From NCBI RefSeq assembly GCF_014284335.1, contig NZ_JACOGF010000010.1, positions 181,224 through 245,223 of the forward strand: 64,000 bases of DNA, given 5' to 3'. The first letter of the stretch is position 1. Every line of letters begins with the position of its first letter. Shown here piece after piece: positions 35,243 to 43,942 of the stretch. The position numbers and the translations under genes were made by a program. The DNA comes from Undibacterium hunanense. Its GTDB lineage: Bacteria; Pseudomonadota; Gammaproteobacteria; Burkholderiales; Burkholderiaceae_D. The notes below the pieces were generated by a model that saw nothing but the letters and a program-made list of their open reading frames with translations, was not told where the DNA came from and ran no database searches.

Positions 35243-35387
35243 TCAAAAAAAGCCATGCCAGTAAAACAATGTCAAATTTCATATAAAGTTCACAATTACT
35301 GTACGCCAGGCGACATACACTCGCCGTTGTAAGCGTTGTACACATTGTACATTTACAGACGCATCAACTTCATCTGAAAGGATAATC

Positions 35388-35819
35388 ATGGGACTTCTTG
35401 ATAGCGCATTAGGCATGCTGGGTGGCATGAACCAGGGTAATAACGGCAGTACCGACTCCAAATCCATGCTAATTCAGGCCGCTATGGGCATGTTGAGCAA
35501 TAATCAGTCTGGCGGCGGATTACAGTCATTGATCAATACCTTCCAACAGGCCGGTCTGGCCGACATCGTACAGTCCTGGGTAGGCACAGGGCAAAACCTG
35601 CCGATTTCTGCCGCGCAAATTCAGCAAGCCCTGGGTGGCGGACAATTGCAGCAACTGGCTGATTCCGCAGGTATTTCCCACGAAGGCGCAGCCAGCCATC
35701 TGGCCGAATTTTTGCCCGGCATCATCGACCACCTGACCCCGCATGGCCAGGTACCGGAAGCCGGGAGCATCAACCCGGCAGATGTACTGCAACAGTTTTC
35801 ATCGCTGTTTGGCAAATAA
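35388..35819 (+). CDS. YidB-family (DUF937) protein
   Basis: A 143-residue protein beginning MGLLDSALGMLGGMNQG. It has no signal peptide or membrane segment and is rich in Gly/Gln near the N-terminus. Conserved family stretches are LQSLINTFQQAGLADIVQSW near residue 46, GQNLPISAAQIQQALG near 65, and LADSAGISHEGAASHLAEFL near 86, ending DVLQQFSSLFGK. AAAGGA lies nine bases upstream of the ATG. The function of this widespread family is not established. Confidence 0.88.
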   Translation: MGLLDSALGMLGGMNQGNNGSTDSKSMLIQAAMGMLSNNQSGGGLQSLINTFQQAGLADIVQSWVGTGQNLPISAAQIQQALGGGQLQQLADSAGISHEGAASHLAEFLPGIIDHLTPHGQVPEAGSINPADVLQQFSSLFGK

Positions 35820-35916
35820 TACAACAAGATAATGACTATCTTTAAAAGAACAGCCATAGCAAATTTTTACTGTGACTGTTTTCCCTTCATTTAAAGATAA
35901 ATTCTTTTCAAAATCT

Positions 35917-37635
35917 CTATTTTTTCTGATTTTGTACTTGAAGCGAAAGTTCTTTACTGAGCAAATCAGTCACAACTTTGCTACGGGTAGCATCGGGTTT
36001 TGTAATTTTCAATCGTTTCAACGATTGTTCAACGCTTGTAATTGCTGCCGAAACCACGCCTTTGAAATCAGGCTCGAGATCAATAGCTCGATAAATTTCG
36101 TCAAATACAGGCTTGCCATGTTTGGCGAAAACTTGAACATAGTACATATACAGCAAATATACTAAGTGGTATTTAAATTGTTTCATTTTTCGATCAATAA
36201 AACCTCGCTTTGAAAGCATCTCTATTCGGTTCAGGATCGCCGAGGCAAGATAATATTTCTCATGCCTATCAGTTTCAAGAAACATTTTTCCACGATTACT
36301 GTCCAAAATCTCGCCAAAATATCTATGAGTACTTTGTGGTTGAGCTAAACAAGCAGAAACATATGCTTTTATTTGTGCGGATAGTGAGATCACTTGGCAA
36401 TTTTTAACCCCAGGAATACCATCATATTGCTTTGACCGTCTCTCATAGTATATTGGAAACTTTCTATTCGCAGCTTGGGCCTTATAATATTCTTCAAGAT
36501 CTTTATGAGACGGTGACAAAGATTCAAAAGCCTCCACTTTAACTTCAGTTTGACGATTTGTAGCCTTAATCACGCTAACTGCAATGTCTGGATCGGTGGT
36601 TTCTATAATTTTCAGCACTATATGAGACCCGTCTTGCAATATCTGCCTATTTTCAAACAACACGTGGCTGGTTTGACATCCATTAACAATTTGATAATCC
36701 GTTAACTTTATTTTGCTACTTATCCTTTCAACTTTCTTTGCTATAACAGTTATCCCATTATTAAATATTGCTATAGCAGCTTGCCCTCCACCGGACTTCA
36801 AAGTTCTATCAATTTCACGGTTAACACTTGTATTTCCTTGGTAATCGCGGACATTGTCGTAAAATAAATTCTTTTGCAATTTACCGTCGGAATCTGTAAT
36901 CAACTTCAAGTATTCTTTGGACGACAGATTTCCAACAAAGGATTGCCGAACACCTGAAATTTCCGGCAAAGAAACTAATGAGGGAAATTCAATTTCTTTT
37001 ACTATTTTATTTCGCGTTTCCCTATATATCTCTTTGAGTCTTTCTGCATCAACGCATTGAAAATCAATTTTTGAGAAAAGCCCACGCTCAGTCAATATCT
37101 TAAGCTCCGATTTTACGAGTCCATTAATATGCTCTGGCTCCTCCCAACTTCCTGTTGAAACAAAGAATAAATCCAGACTTGGAGCTTTCTCTAAGTTAAT
37201 AGAATTCTTATAAATAGCATCTTTTATTTCTCTAAGAGCCTTTATGTCGTCACTTTCAGGAATCGCAGATACGTCTGAAAAAAAATTTTTAATACCCGCT
37301 AAAAAATTAAGTATTTGCGCTCCATTAAATTTTGGAGAAAGTTTCGACTGAATAAAAGAAAATGAAACAGACAATGATCCATTATTTTTCAAAAAAAAAG
37401 CTACCTCTTCATGCTCTTCAACAATATTTCCGTTTACAATTATGGCCACTCCATCAAGTGCAGTATCAGCGCCTCCACCAACTGACAGACATTCATAATT
37501 AAATTCTCGTGGGTATTGCTTTGAAATAACACAGTAGTTTGCAAATCTTTCAAATACTTTACTTTCATCTAATTCATTAATTGCGTTTTGATCCGCAAAA
37601 TCATTTACAAAACTTTTAAGTATTTCATCTTTCAT
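35917..37635 (-). CDS. AIPR (abortive-infection phage resistance) family protein
   Basis: A 572-residue protein. The AIPR core is visible as NVRDYQGNTSVNREIDRTL near residue 265, AIAIFNNGITVIAKKVERI near 293, QIVNGCQTSHVLFEN near 320 and ATNRQTEVKVEAFESL near 358. The N-terminus has a PD-(D/E)XK-like pattern with acidic residues D57 and D61 (GGGADTALDGVAI) and Q96-x-K98 in FSFIQSK. Family members occur in phage-defence contexts. The gene is strikingly AT-rich with many AAA and ATT codons, unlike its neighbours, which suggests transfer. No partner gene is adjacent. Confidence 0.88.
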   Translation of the reverse strand: MKDEILKSFVNDFADQNAINELDESKVFERFANYCVISKQYPREFNYECLSVGGGADTALDGVAIIVNGNIVEEHEEVAFFLKNNGSLSVSFSFIQSKLSPKFNGAQILNFLAGIKNFFSDVSAIPESDDIKALREIKDAIYKNSINLEKAPSLDLFFVSTGSWEEPEHINGLVKSELKILTERGLFSKIDFQCVDAERLKEIYRETRNKIVKEIEFPSLVSLPEISGVRQSFVGNLSSKEYLKLITDSDGKLQKNLFYDNVRDYQGNTSVNREIDRTLKSGGGQAAIAIFNNGITVIAKKVERISSKIKLTDYQIVNGCQTSHVLFENRQILQDGSHIVLKIIETTDPDIAVSVIKATNRQTEVKVEAFESLSPSHKDLEEYYKAQAANRKFPIYYERRSKQYDGIPGVKNCQVISLSAQIKAYVSACLAQPQSTHRYFGEILDSNRGKMFLETDRHEKYYLASAILNRIEMLSKRGFIDRKMKQFKYHLVYLLYMYYVQVFAKHGKPVFDEIYRAIDLEPDFKGVVSAAITSVEQSLKRLKITKPDATRSKVVTDLLSKELSLQVQNQKK

Positions 37636-37795
37636 AATTTTCCTTTGGTCAATAGAAAAAAATTAAGTTAACGAGACTTTTAAATTTAGAAGTCAAACAA
37701 GAAATTTACTCACTCAATGCAATTAGGGAAAAATAATTATCAATAAAACAAATAAAATAATAACAGAATAATGTTTCCCAAGCTGTTAACATGTT
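37636..37795. other. AT-rich spacer upstream of the AIPR gene
   Basis: The 160 bp before the AIPR start are extremely AT-rich, with AATAAAACAAATAAAATAATAAC near 37743. They probably carry its promoter; no specific element was fixed. Confidence 0.4.
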
Positions 37796-38437
37796 TTATT
37801 TACTAAGATATATCTCCACCCTCTCCTTGCCCCGCCCTATATTGTTGCGTTTCAGCCTGATCTGCCCCAGTTCACCCGTCTTTTTGACATGGGTACCGCC
37901 GCAAGGCACACACGAAAATCCGCTGATTTCCCAATAACGTCGCTGTGTCGACTCATCATCAAAGGCACATATGATATCGAGATTGGCATCAATGATGGCT
38001 TGCGCTTCTTGCGTATATGCAGGCAGCAGGGGCGCAATGCTTTCAGACCAGACAAAGTCGATGCGCGCCTTATCCTCGGCAATATGGGCACCTGCTTTAC
38101 CGACACCAGATAGCGACTTGTAAAACAATTCCAGCACCAGCTCCGCAGCAAAATGCAGGCGCATCAGGCGATAACGCCGTTCCCAGTCTATACAGACTTC
38201 CACATCCTGCCCCAGCAACAAGCCATGCCCATCCGCCAGCGTATACACCAGCTCCAACCCTTCCTTGCGCGCAGCGACTACCGCATGCCCGGCTATCGTA
38301 CCCTGATCACTTTCCTGCCCGCCAGAGAATGCAAAGAAGATCGTCGATACCAGACGAATATCATTGCCATCCACTGCACTGATCTGTGTCAGCAGGCTGG
38401 TTTGATAGGGGTCGTTCCAAAATAATTTTTTTGTCAA
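37796..38437 (-). CDS. AlaX-like alanyl-tRNA editing protein
   Basis: A 213-residue stand-alone homologue of the second additional domain of alanyl- and threonyl-tRNA synthetases, which hydrolyses mischarged Ser- or Gly-tRNA(Ala). Seen are FSGGQESDQGTI near residue 38, the zinc-site helix LMRLHFAAELVLEL and the second half SCVPCGGTHVKKTGELG. C179 and H183 fit the usual CxxxH. In the first half the normal HxxxH is H95-x3-E99, so one ligand is replaced by Glu. It may still bind metal. The neighbours do not suggest a pathway. Confidence 0.82.
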   Translation of the reverse strand: MTKKLFWNDPYQTSLLTQISAVDGNDIRLVSTIFFAFSGGQESDQGTIAGHAVVAARKEGLELVYTLADGHGLLLGQDVEVCIDWERRYRLMRLHFAAELVLELFYKSLSGVGKAGAHIAEDKARIDFVWSESIAPLLPAYTQEAQAIIDANLDIICAFDDESTQRRYWEISGFSCVPCGGTHVKKTGELGQIRLKRNNIGRGKERVEIYLSK

Positions 38438-38460
38438 TTTACGTCCTCTTACATATCACC

Positions 38461-39381
38461 TTATCGGTGCGTGTCAAGATACCAGCCTGGCAAAGTTTCA
38501 CGCTTCGTTCGCCAGCTATCAGGAATACCTTCGCTACCAACAAACGAAGCGACAACACCGCCGACAATTGCACATAGGGTATCGCGGTCACCACCTGCGC
38601 TGACGGTTAGCCACATCGCTTTCTCAAAATCTTCCAGTGACTGTCCGCAGCACCATAAAGCTAGCGGCACAGTATCTTGCGCCGACATGTTATTACCATT
38701 TCCTAAAACAGAGACCGGGAAATCCATGTTCCCTACCGTGGTCATGGTCTGTGCGCGAACCAGTTTGGAACGCACTTCACTTTGCGGCAACAAGGCTATA
38801 ATTTCACCCAAAAATTCTGCATGTCTGGGGCGAACTCCAGCATTCCTGCATAGACAAGCCTGTGCAGCGGCCAGTGCCACTGCGACGGCTCCCGCTATTC
38901 CTTCAGGATGACCGTGCGTCACTTCAGCCGACAAGCTTGCCTGTTTCACCAGCAAACCCAGATCATCAGCAAAATATGCCCCCAGAGGGGCAACACGCAT
39001 GGCAGCACCGTTTCCATACGAGCCTTGTCCTTCAAAAGCACTGGCAACTACATCCTGCCAGGCTTCACCTGCATTGATGCGCGCCAAAACTCTATGCATG
39101 GATGGCCCATAGGCACGGTCATAGCTGTAATGCTTTGCAAAACTTTTGGCGAGGATGTCCTGATCGATCTCACCGTAATTGCGCAAGATCGCGATGACAG
39201 ACAGCGTCATCTCTGTATCGTCAGTAAAATACCAGGGTGCTTCAGGTAACTGATTGCCTTCGTCAAGCAGAAGTTTGTTTTCTGTTTGAAAAAAGCACTG
39301 GCCAAAAGCATCACCGATAGATAAACCATCCAGTGATGTCAACGCGCGTTCTAGTGAATTCATTATGTCTGTTCTATTCAT
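38461..39381 (-). CDS. ADP-ribosylglycohydrolase family protein
   Basis: A 306-residue DraG/ARH-type hydrolase that would remove ADP-ribose from proteins or small molecules. The first metal-binding motif lies in LSIGDAFGQCFF and YFTDDTEMTLSVIAIL (TDDT near residue 56). GNGAAMRVAPLGAYFAD follows near 130, VTHGHPEGIAGAVAVALA near 161, and the distal metal motif SAGGDRDTLCAIVGGVVA near 268. The start may be 39381 or the ATG at 39363; neither has a strong ribosome-binding site. It lies 23 bp upstream of the AlaX-like gene on the same strand. Confidence 0.88.
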   Translation of the reverse strand: MNRTDIMNSLERALTSLDGLSIGDAFGQCFFQTENKLLLDEGNQLPEAPWYFTDDTEMTLSVIAILRNYGEIDQDILAKSFAKHYSYDRAYGPSMHRVLARINAGEAWQDVVASAFEGQGSYGNGAAMRVAPLGAYFADDLGLLVKQASLSAEVTHGHPEGIAGAVAVALAAAQACLCRNAGVRPRHAEFLGEIIALLPQSEVRSKLVRAQTMTTVGNMDFPVSVLGNGNNMSAQDTVPLALWCCGQSLEDFEKAMWLTVSAGGDRDTLCAIVGGVVASFVGSEGIPDSWRTKRETLPGWYLDTHR

Positions 39382-39468
39382 ACAAATCAGAATGCAAGTG
39401 CATTTACCATTCTCAAAAAAGTAAATGCTATTTGATTTTATTTTCCCTGCATCACTTACTCTATCGGT

Positions 39469-40077
39469 TCATGATGCCACCGGACAGCTGGCACGTATCG
39501 CCTCATGCGACATCAAAAACTGCCAGTGTTTTTCATACAGCGACAGATCTGTGATGGGCACACCCAAATCTACGGCCTTGCGATAAATGATGCTGACAAA
39601 AATATCGGCCTGGGTGAATTCTGTACCCACTGCAAACTGGCTGCTGCGCCACAGGCGGATTTGCAGTTTTTGCAGGTTGATATTGAGCCAGTTGGCGCGC
39701 GCTGGCTTCATTTGTTCCCGGCTCCATTCGGGATGAAAATACCGGACGGTGCTACCGTTTTGCTGTGGATGGATGGACGAATTGACTGCTTCGCAAATCT
39801 CGCGGACCTGCGCCCGGGCAAAGGTTTCGGCATATTGCAAAGGCGGATTGGGCACCAGTTCTTCGATGAATTCGGCCATGGCCATGGATTCACTCAAGGG
39901 TATGCCATCAATTTCCATCAGTGGCACGCGGGCAAAAGGACTGTGTTGGGTGACATGTTCACCCACCTGTGTCAGCCCCACGTCTATGCGTTCATAGGGC
40001 ACGCGCTTGTAATCCAGTATCCATAACAATCGCTCACAGCAATTGGCATCCGGGGCATGATAAAACCTGATATGCAT
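39469..40077 (-). CDS. Glutathione S-transferase family protein
   Basis: A 202-residue protein. The thioredoxin-like N-terminal domain shows RFYHAPDANCCERLLWILDY, where Ser/Cys at residues 13-14 lies at the usual active position, VPLMEIDGIPLSESMAMAEF is the glutathione-binding ESxA-type motif. An all-helical C-terminal domain follows (FTQADIFVSIIYRKAVD). The ATG at 40077 has AGGAAAG upstream and is preferred to a longer open frame. It resembles the maleylacetoacetate-isomerase/zeta-like class, but the substrate is not determinable. Confidence 0.85.
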   Translation of the reverse strand: MHIRFYHAPDANCCERLLWILDYKRVPYERIDVGLTQVGEHVTQHSPFARVPLMEIDGIPLSESMAMAEFIEELVPNPPLQYAETFARAQVREICEAVNSSIHPQQNGSTVRYFHPEWSREQMKPARANWLNINLQKLQIRLWRSSQFAVGTEFTQADIFVSIIYRKAVDLGVPITDLSLYEKHWQFLMSHEAIRASCPVAS

Positions 40078-40252
40078 ACAATTCTTTCCTGATTGGCGGT
40101 TTTGGTGGCATTGGTGATGTGAAAGGATCAACAACAAAACAGGATATTAGTCGGCAAACCTGCATTGTGTAATATCGGCATGTTAATGTAAAATAAACAA
40201 TCCCGCTTCCGCCTTCATGTCTGCAAGGCAAACCACCCTACAGGAGAGTGTA

Positions 40253-40801
40253 ATGTCCATGAACTTGACGAACAAAACCAATTACCAGGCCTATTTTACG
40301 GTGTTGAAAGGGGATATGCTGATTGCAGAGCATTTGCCAGTGCCGCCGGAATCCATGGCAGAACTGGCGACTGATTTACCTCCCGCCAGCGTCTTCGCGA
40401 CGACCGTCATACAAGGTAATACCTATACCAGCGCCAGCCAGAGCTTTGTCGGGGCTGCAGGTTTTCTGGCGCAGGTGAAACAAGTTATGCAGCAAGGTAC
40501 ATTTGAATTTGACATGATCCATGTCCCGTATAGCAATCCGAATCAATTGCAACTTCAAAAGACTTGCGTGGGACCCGTCATTTTTTCCATACGCCAAAAT
40601 GACCAGGTAACACAGAATGTCGTTGTTACCGATGACTTCATCGCAAGCACGCTGAATATCAGTGATACCTACACCGTCTACGCCGTCATTAACGGTGTCA
40701 CCACTGATGCCATACAAACCAGCAATCCTCAAGCGGCGATTAACGCCGTGGTCGATACAGGCGTTCTGGAAAGCGGGTACTTTTTGCTGGTCGCTTCCTG
40801 A
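40253..40801 (+). CDS. Hypothetical protein
   Basis: A 182-residue soluble protein not recognised. The ATG at 40253 has a good AGGAGAG site five bases upstream; upstream in-frame codons lack one. It begins MSMNLTNKTNYQAYFTVLKG, has no signal peptide or membrane helix, has one cysteine, and is rich in Thr, Val, Gln and Asn with beta-strand-like alternation throughout (FEFDMIHVPYSNPNQLQLQ, VIFSIRQNDQVTQNVVV). It is a single gene, divergent from the GST gene and followed by a long perfect inverted repeat. Confidence 0.7.
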   Translation: MSMNLTNKTNYQAYFTVLKGDMLIAEHLPVPPESMAELATDLPPASVFATTVIQGNTYTSASQSFVGAAGFLAQVKQVMQQGTFEFDMIHVPYSNPNQLQLQKTCVGPVIFSIRQNDQVTQNVVVTDDFIASTLNISDTYTVYAVINGVTTDAIQTSNPQAAINAVVDTGVLESGYFLLVAS

Positions 40802-40814
40802 TTTTCACAATGCG

Positions 40815-40975
40815 AGAACTCATTTCATAAATAGGAGTGAGTGCGAACAAGACGATTTGGGCGTATTGCAGCGTTGTGCCACTTGCTAAGGCTCCAGTCT
40901 TAGCTGCGCGTCACGCCTTGCACTGCATCCCAAATCGTCTTGTTCGCACTCACTCCTATTTATGAAATGAGTTCT
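40815..40975. mobile_element. MITE-like element with perfect 47-bp inverted repeats
   Basis: 40815-40861 (AGAACTCATTTCATAAATAG on) and 40929-40975 are exact reverse complements over 47 bp. The 67-bp middle contains a further stem GCTAAG/CTTAGC (about 40889-40908). No reading frame is present. Perfect arms suggest recent insertion or active correction. It starts 14 bp after the hypothetical gene. Confidence 0.8.
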
Positions 40976-41009
40976 AGTCAGTTGTAGTGAATAGCATCCC
41001 GAGATAAAG

Positions 41010-41045
41010 AAAAAGCCTGCCAGCTCATCAACTGGCAGGCTTTTT
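41010..41045 (-). terminator. Rho-independent terminator
   Basis: AAAAAGCCTGCCAG and CTGGCAGGCTTTTT form a 14-bp stem with an 8-base loop and flanking A/T runs. It lies 21 bp after the stop of the minus-strand PHP-domain gene and may also stop plus-strand transcription. Confidence 0.92.
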
Positions 41046-41065
41046 CAATATTGCGACGAATCAGT

Positions 41066-43885
41066 TTACTGCGCGATCAGCGACACATCATCAATCAGGA
41101 AAGACGTAGCCGTCACGCTACCTTCCACACCCACAAAATACACGCGTATGGTCTGGCCTTTATAGCTGGTCAGATCAAAGGTTTTGTTGACGTACGCCGT
41201 TCCCTTATTCAGGTTCGAATACGTCGCCAGTGTTGCCAATACGGTGCCACTGCTGTTTTGAATTTGCAGTTTGAGGGTATCGTAAGCCTGGGTGGTCGTG
41301 GTTTCGTCTGATGTTACCTTCAGCCAAAAACTCAGGCTGGCTGCTGTGGCAGCAGCGGGGATGGTGACCTGCTGATACAGCGTATCAGTATGGGTACTGC
41401 CGTAGCCATTGAGCCAGGCTTTATAGCTGCCAGTGCGCGATGCTTCAGAACCACCCGTGCTGATGACGCCAGAACTGGCCGTCCAGGAGCTGGTACCACT
41501 TTCGAAGCCACCATTGGTAATCAACTGCGTCGAGGTCGTATTGTTGACCGTAAAACTCAATGCCGACGATGTACCGATGTTATTGGCAGCGTCATAGGCT
41601 TTGGCAGTCAGGCTATGGCTACCGTTCGACAATGTTGTTGAATTCAGCGTGGTTGAATACGGTGATGCGGTGCTGGTTGCCTTCAGCGTGCCATCAACAT
41701 AAAACTCTACCTTGCTGACACCCACATTGTCCGTCGCCGTGGCAGACAAGGTTATGGTGCCACTGCTACCGCTTTCACTGACAGAGACCGTAGGTGGAGT
41801 CGTATCGCTGGTCGGGTTATTGATGGTGAAGCTAACAGCCGATGACGTACCGACATTGTTAGCCGCGTCATAGGCCTTGGCGACCAGACTGTGGCTGGCA
41901 TTGGTCAGGCTGGTGGAGTTCAGTGTCATGCTATAAGGCGAACTGGTGACCGTACCTTTGAGTGCGCTGTCCACATAGAACTCGACCTTGCTGACACCCA
42001 CATTATCAGTCGCACTGGCGGACAGCGTAATCGTACCGCTGCTGCCGGACTCACCTGCGCTGACCGTTGGTGGCGTGGTATCCACGCTATTCGACTGGGT
42101 TACCCAGATCGGTGCCGACCACAGGATATTGCCATCGTCCTGAGTGATTTTTGCATAGTAAAAATGCTCGCCCACTGTCGGGGTGATTGTGGTCGTGGCG
42201 GTGCTGGACAATTGCGTTACCGTGCCATTGCGGCCTGGCACACCTTCATAAATAACGACCGTTGAAGCAGTACGACCACTGGTGCTGGCAAAATTGCTGA
42301 CCAGAGTCAGTGTGCCACTGTTGGTGAAGCGTTCACCCATGACATGCCCGTTGGCGGTCAAGACGATTTGCGAGGTCTTGTCCATACTGGCAAAAATACG
42401 GCGCGCTTTCAATGCATCGATAAAATTGGCTGTATTAAAGGCAGCACCCGTTGGCAACAATACGCCGGTACGGTTGGTGTAAGACGCACCCCAGTTGGCG
42501 CAGTGATTATCCTGGTCTGTGGTAAAGGCAACATGGAAACCGGCTTCCAGCGCCTTGTTACAGGCACCTTCATAAGTGCTGCGACTGGTTTCGGTTTCTG
42601 TGGTGTTGGTCGAAAATGCTGAAGTATTCAGAACTTCGCAAGCCACCATGGCCTGATCACCATCTGCGGTAAAACCGAATGGCGTACTGTTGACGAGGAA
42701 TTGCCCGCTGGTGGAAGGATGATTGAACTGCCCTATCCAGCCGCGCTGACGCATCAGTGTGTACAGGCCGGCATAATCATTCTTGGTGGTGAATGTGTCA
42801 GCGATCAGCTGGTTGCTGCTATTGTATTCCCAACCCAGCAATTCATTCGAGTTGAAAATATTCATGTGCCCACCATTGTTGATGACACCCCATTCCATGC
42901 CGTAAATACCCAGGAAACCGGCATGGCTGGAATTGAAACTGGTGGCAGCGGCAAGGCCGGATTGATACAGGTTTTTAGCTGTGGCCGGATTGGCCGAGGT
43001 ATTGGTGCTGTCAGAACCATCGTACATATGGTTATGTTCAGACGTCATCAAAAAATCCAGACCCTTGTTCAATGCGTATTGATAGGCATCCGTCGGGCCA
43101 TAGGCAGCAGATTGCGGGTTTTGCGCACCAACACAGGATGTCAGTTCACCACCGCCATCGCTGTGATTGGTCTGGCTATGCAAGTTGCCGTAATACACGG
43201 TGTATGGCAAGGAAGCGGTCGCCGCAACTGGCGGTGGTGCTGCGCCGGCCACTGTCTGGCGGCTGGCCGCTGTGCTTGCAGTGCTTGTGGTGCTGGCAGT
43301 CGACAGCGCTTTGCTGGCTTTGGTCGGCAAACCCGCAAAGCCTGGCATTTTAGGTGCAGCCACGCTACCAACTTGCAGTGGCCAGCTTTGCGTAATGATT
43401 TCCGTATCATGTTTGGCCAGGGCGCGTTCAACCAGGGTGGCAACATCCGCCACCGGAGCCGCCTGCAACGCCACAGTGTCCGTAGCTTTGGCAGTCAATC
43501 TGACCTGATAGATACCGTCTTTAAGGGCTTCGCCCCTGGGGCCGCGACCACTCCAGAAAAACTGCGTTGTCACGGTTTTTTTGAACAGTTTTTCTACGCC
43601 ATACCAATGGTCAATAACACGTCCGTCAGCACCCAGCAATTCCAGCCGCCAGGTGATGGACTGTTCTTTGGTGACATACGGATATTCGAATTCCATCGTG
43701 AAATAACGGGATTCGGCACCGGCTTTGGCGTCAGAACGATATGGCACATGCAGACTGGCATCAAATTCATGATGATCAGGAATAGATGCGTAGGCCGCAT
43801 CCATCCCGGTAAAACCGACTGCAAAAATCAGACTTAGTTGTAGCGCCAGCAGTTTTAGCCTGCCGTTTTTTTGTTGGCCTTGCAT
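41066..43885 (-). CDS. Secreted PHP-domain protein with two Ig-like repeats
   Basis: A 939-residue exported protein. The ATG at 43885 follows GGGGGAA and gives a signal peptide (LLALQLSLIFAVGFTGMDA, cleavage near YASI). The middle has a PHP-type metal site: VYYGNLHSQTNHSDGGG near residue 237, LDFLMTSEHNHMYDG near 280, EWGVINNGGHMNIF near 335 and FNHPSTSG near 387. Two ~95-residue Ig-like repeats follow (each with TATDNVGVSKVEFYVD and HSL-AKAYDAANN), then a C-terminal carbohydrate-binding-like jelly-roll (NGGFESGTSSWTASSG). It is probably a secreted phosphoesterase-like hydrolase; the substrate is unknown. Confidence 0.82.
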   Translation of the reverse strand: MQGQQKNGRLKLLALQLSLIFAVGFTGMDAAYASIPDHHEFDASLHVPYRSDAKAGAESRYFTMEFEYPYVTKEQSITWRLELLGADGRVIDHWYGVEKLFKKTVTTQFFWSGRGPRGEALKDGIYQVRLTAKATDTVALQAAPVADVATLVERALAKHDTEIITQSWPLQVGSVAAPKMPGFAGLPTKASKALSTASTTSTASTAASRQTVAGAAPPPVAATASLPYTVYYGNLHSQTNHSDGGGELTSCVGAQNPQSAAYGPTDAYQYALNKGLDFLMTSEHNHMYDGSDSTNTSANPATAKNLYQSGLAAATSFNSSHAGFLGIYGMEWGVINNGGHMNIFNSNELLGWEYNSSNQLIADTFTTKNDYAGLYTLMRQRGWIGQFNHPSTSGQFLVNSTPFGFTADGDQAMVACEVLNTSAFSTNTTETETSRSTYEGACNKALEAGFHVAFTTDQDNHCANWGASYTNRTGVLLPTGAAFNTANFIDALKARRIFASMDKTSQIVLTANGHVMGERFTNSGTLTLVSNFASTSGRTASTVVIYEGVPGRNGTVTQLSSTATTTITPTVGEHFYYAKITQDDGNILWSAPIWVTQSNSVDTTPPTVSAGESGSSGTITLSASATDNVGVSKVEFYVDSALKGTVTSSPYSMTLNSTSLTNASHSLVAKAYDAANNVGTSSAVSFTINNPTSDTTPPTVSVSESGSSGTITLSATATDNVGVSKVEFYVDGTLKATSTASPYSTTLNSTTLSNGSHSLTAKAYDAANNIGTSSALSFTVNNTTSTQLITNGGFESGTSSWTASSGVISTGGSEASRTGSYKAWLNGYGSTHTDTLYQQVTIPAAATAASLSFWLKVTSDETTTTQAYDTLKLQIQNSSGTVLATLATYSNLNKGTAYVNKTFDLTSYKGQTIRVYFVGVEGSVTATSFLIDDVSLIAQ

Positions 43886-43942
43886 AAAAGATTCCCCCTG
43901 AATAATTGATATTTGACATTCGATGATGTGGCTGTCAAACAC

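Noticed and set aside
35917..40137. A complete multi-gene defence island
   Set aside because: Only the AIPR gene has a clear defence link. The AlaX-like, ADP-ribosylglycohydrolase and GST genes have ordinary base use and no known system architecture.
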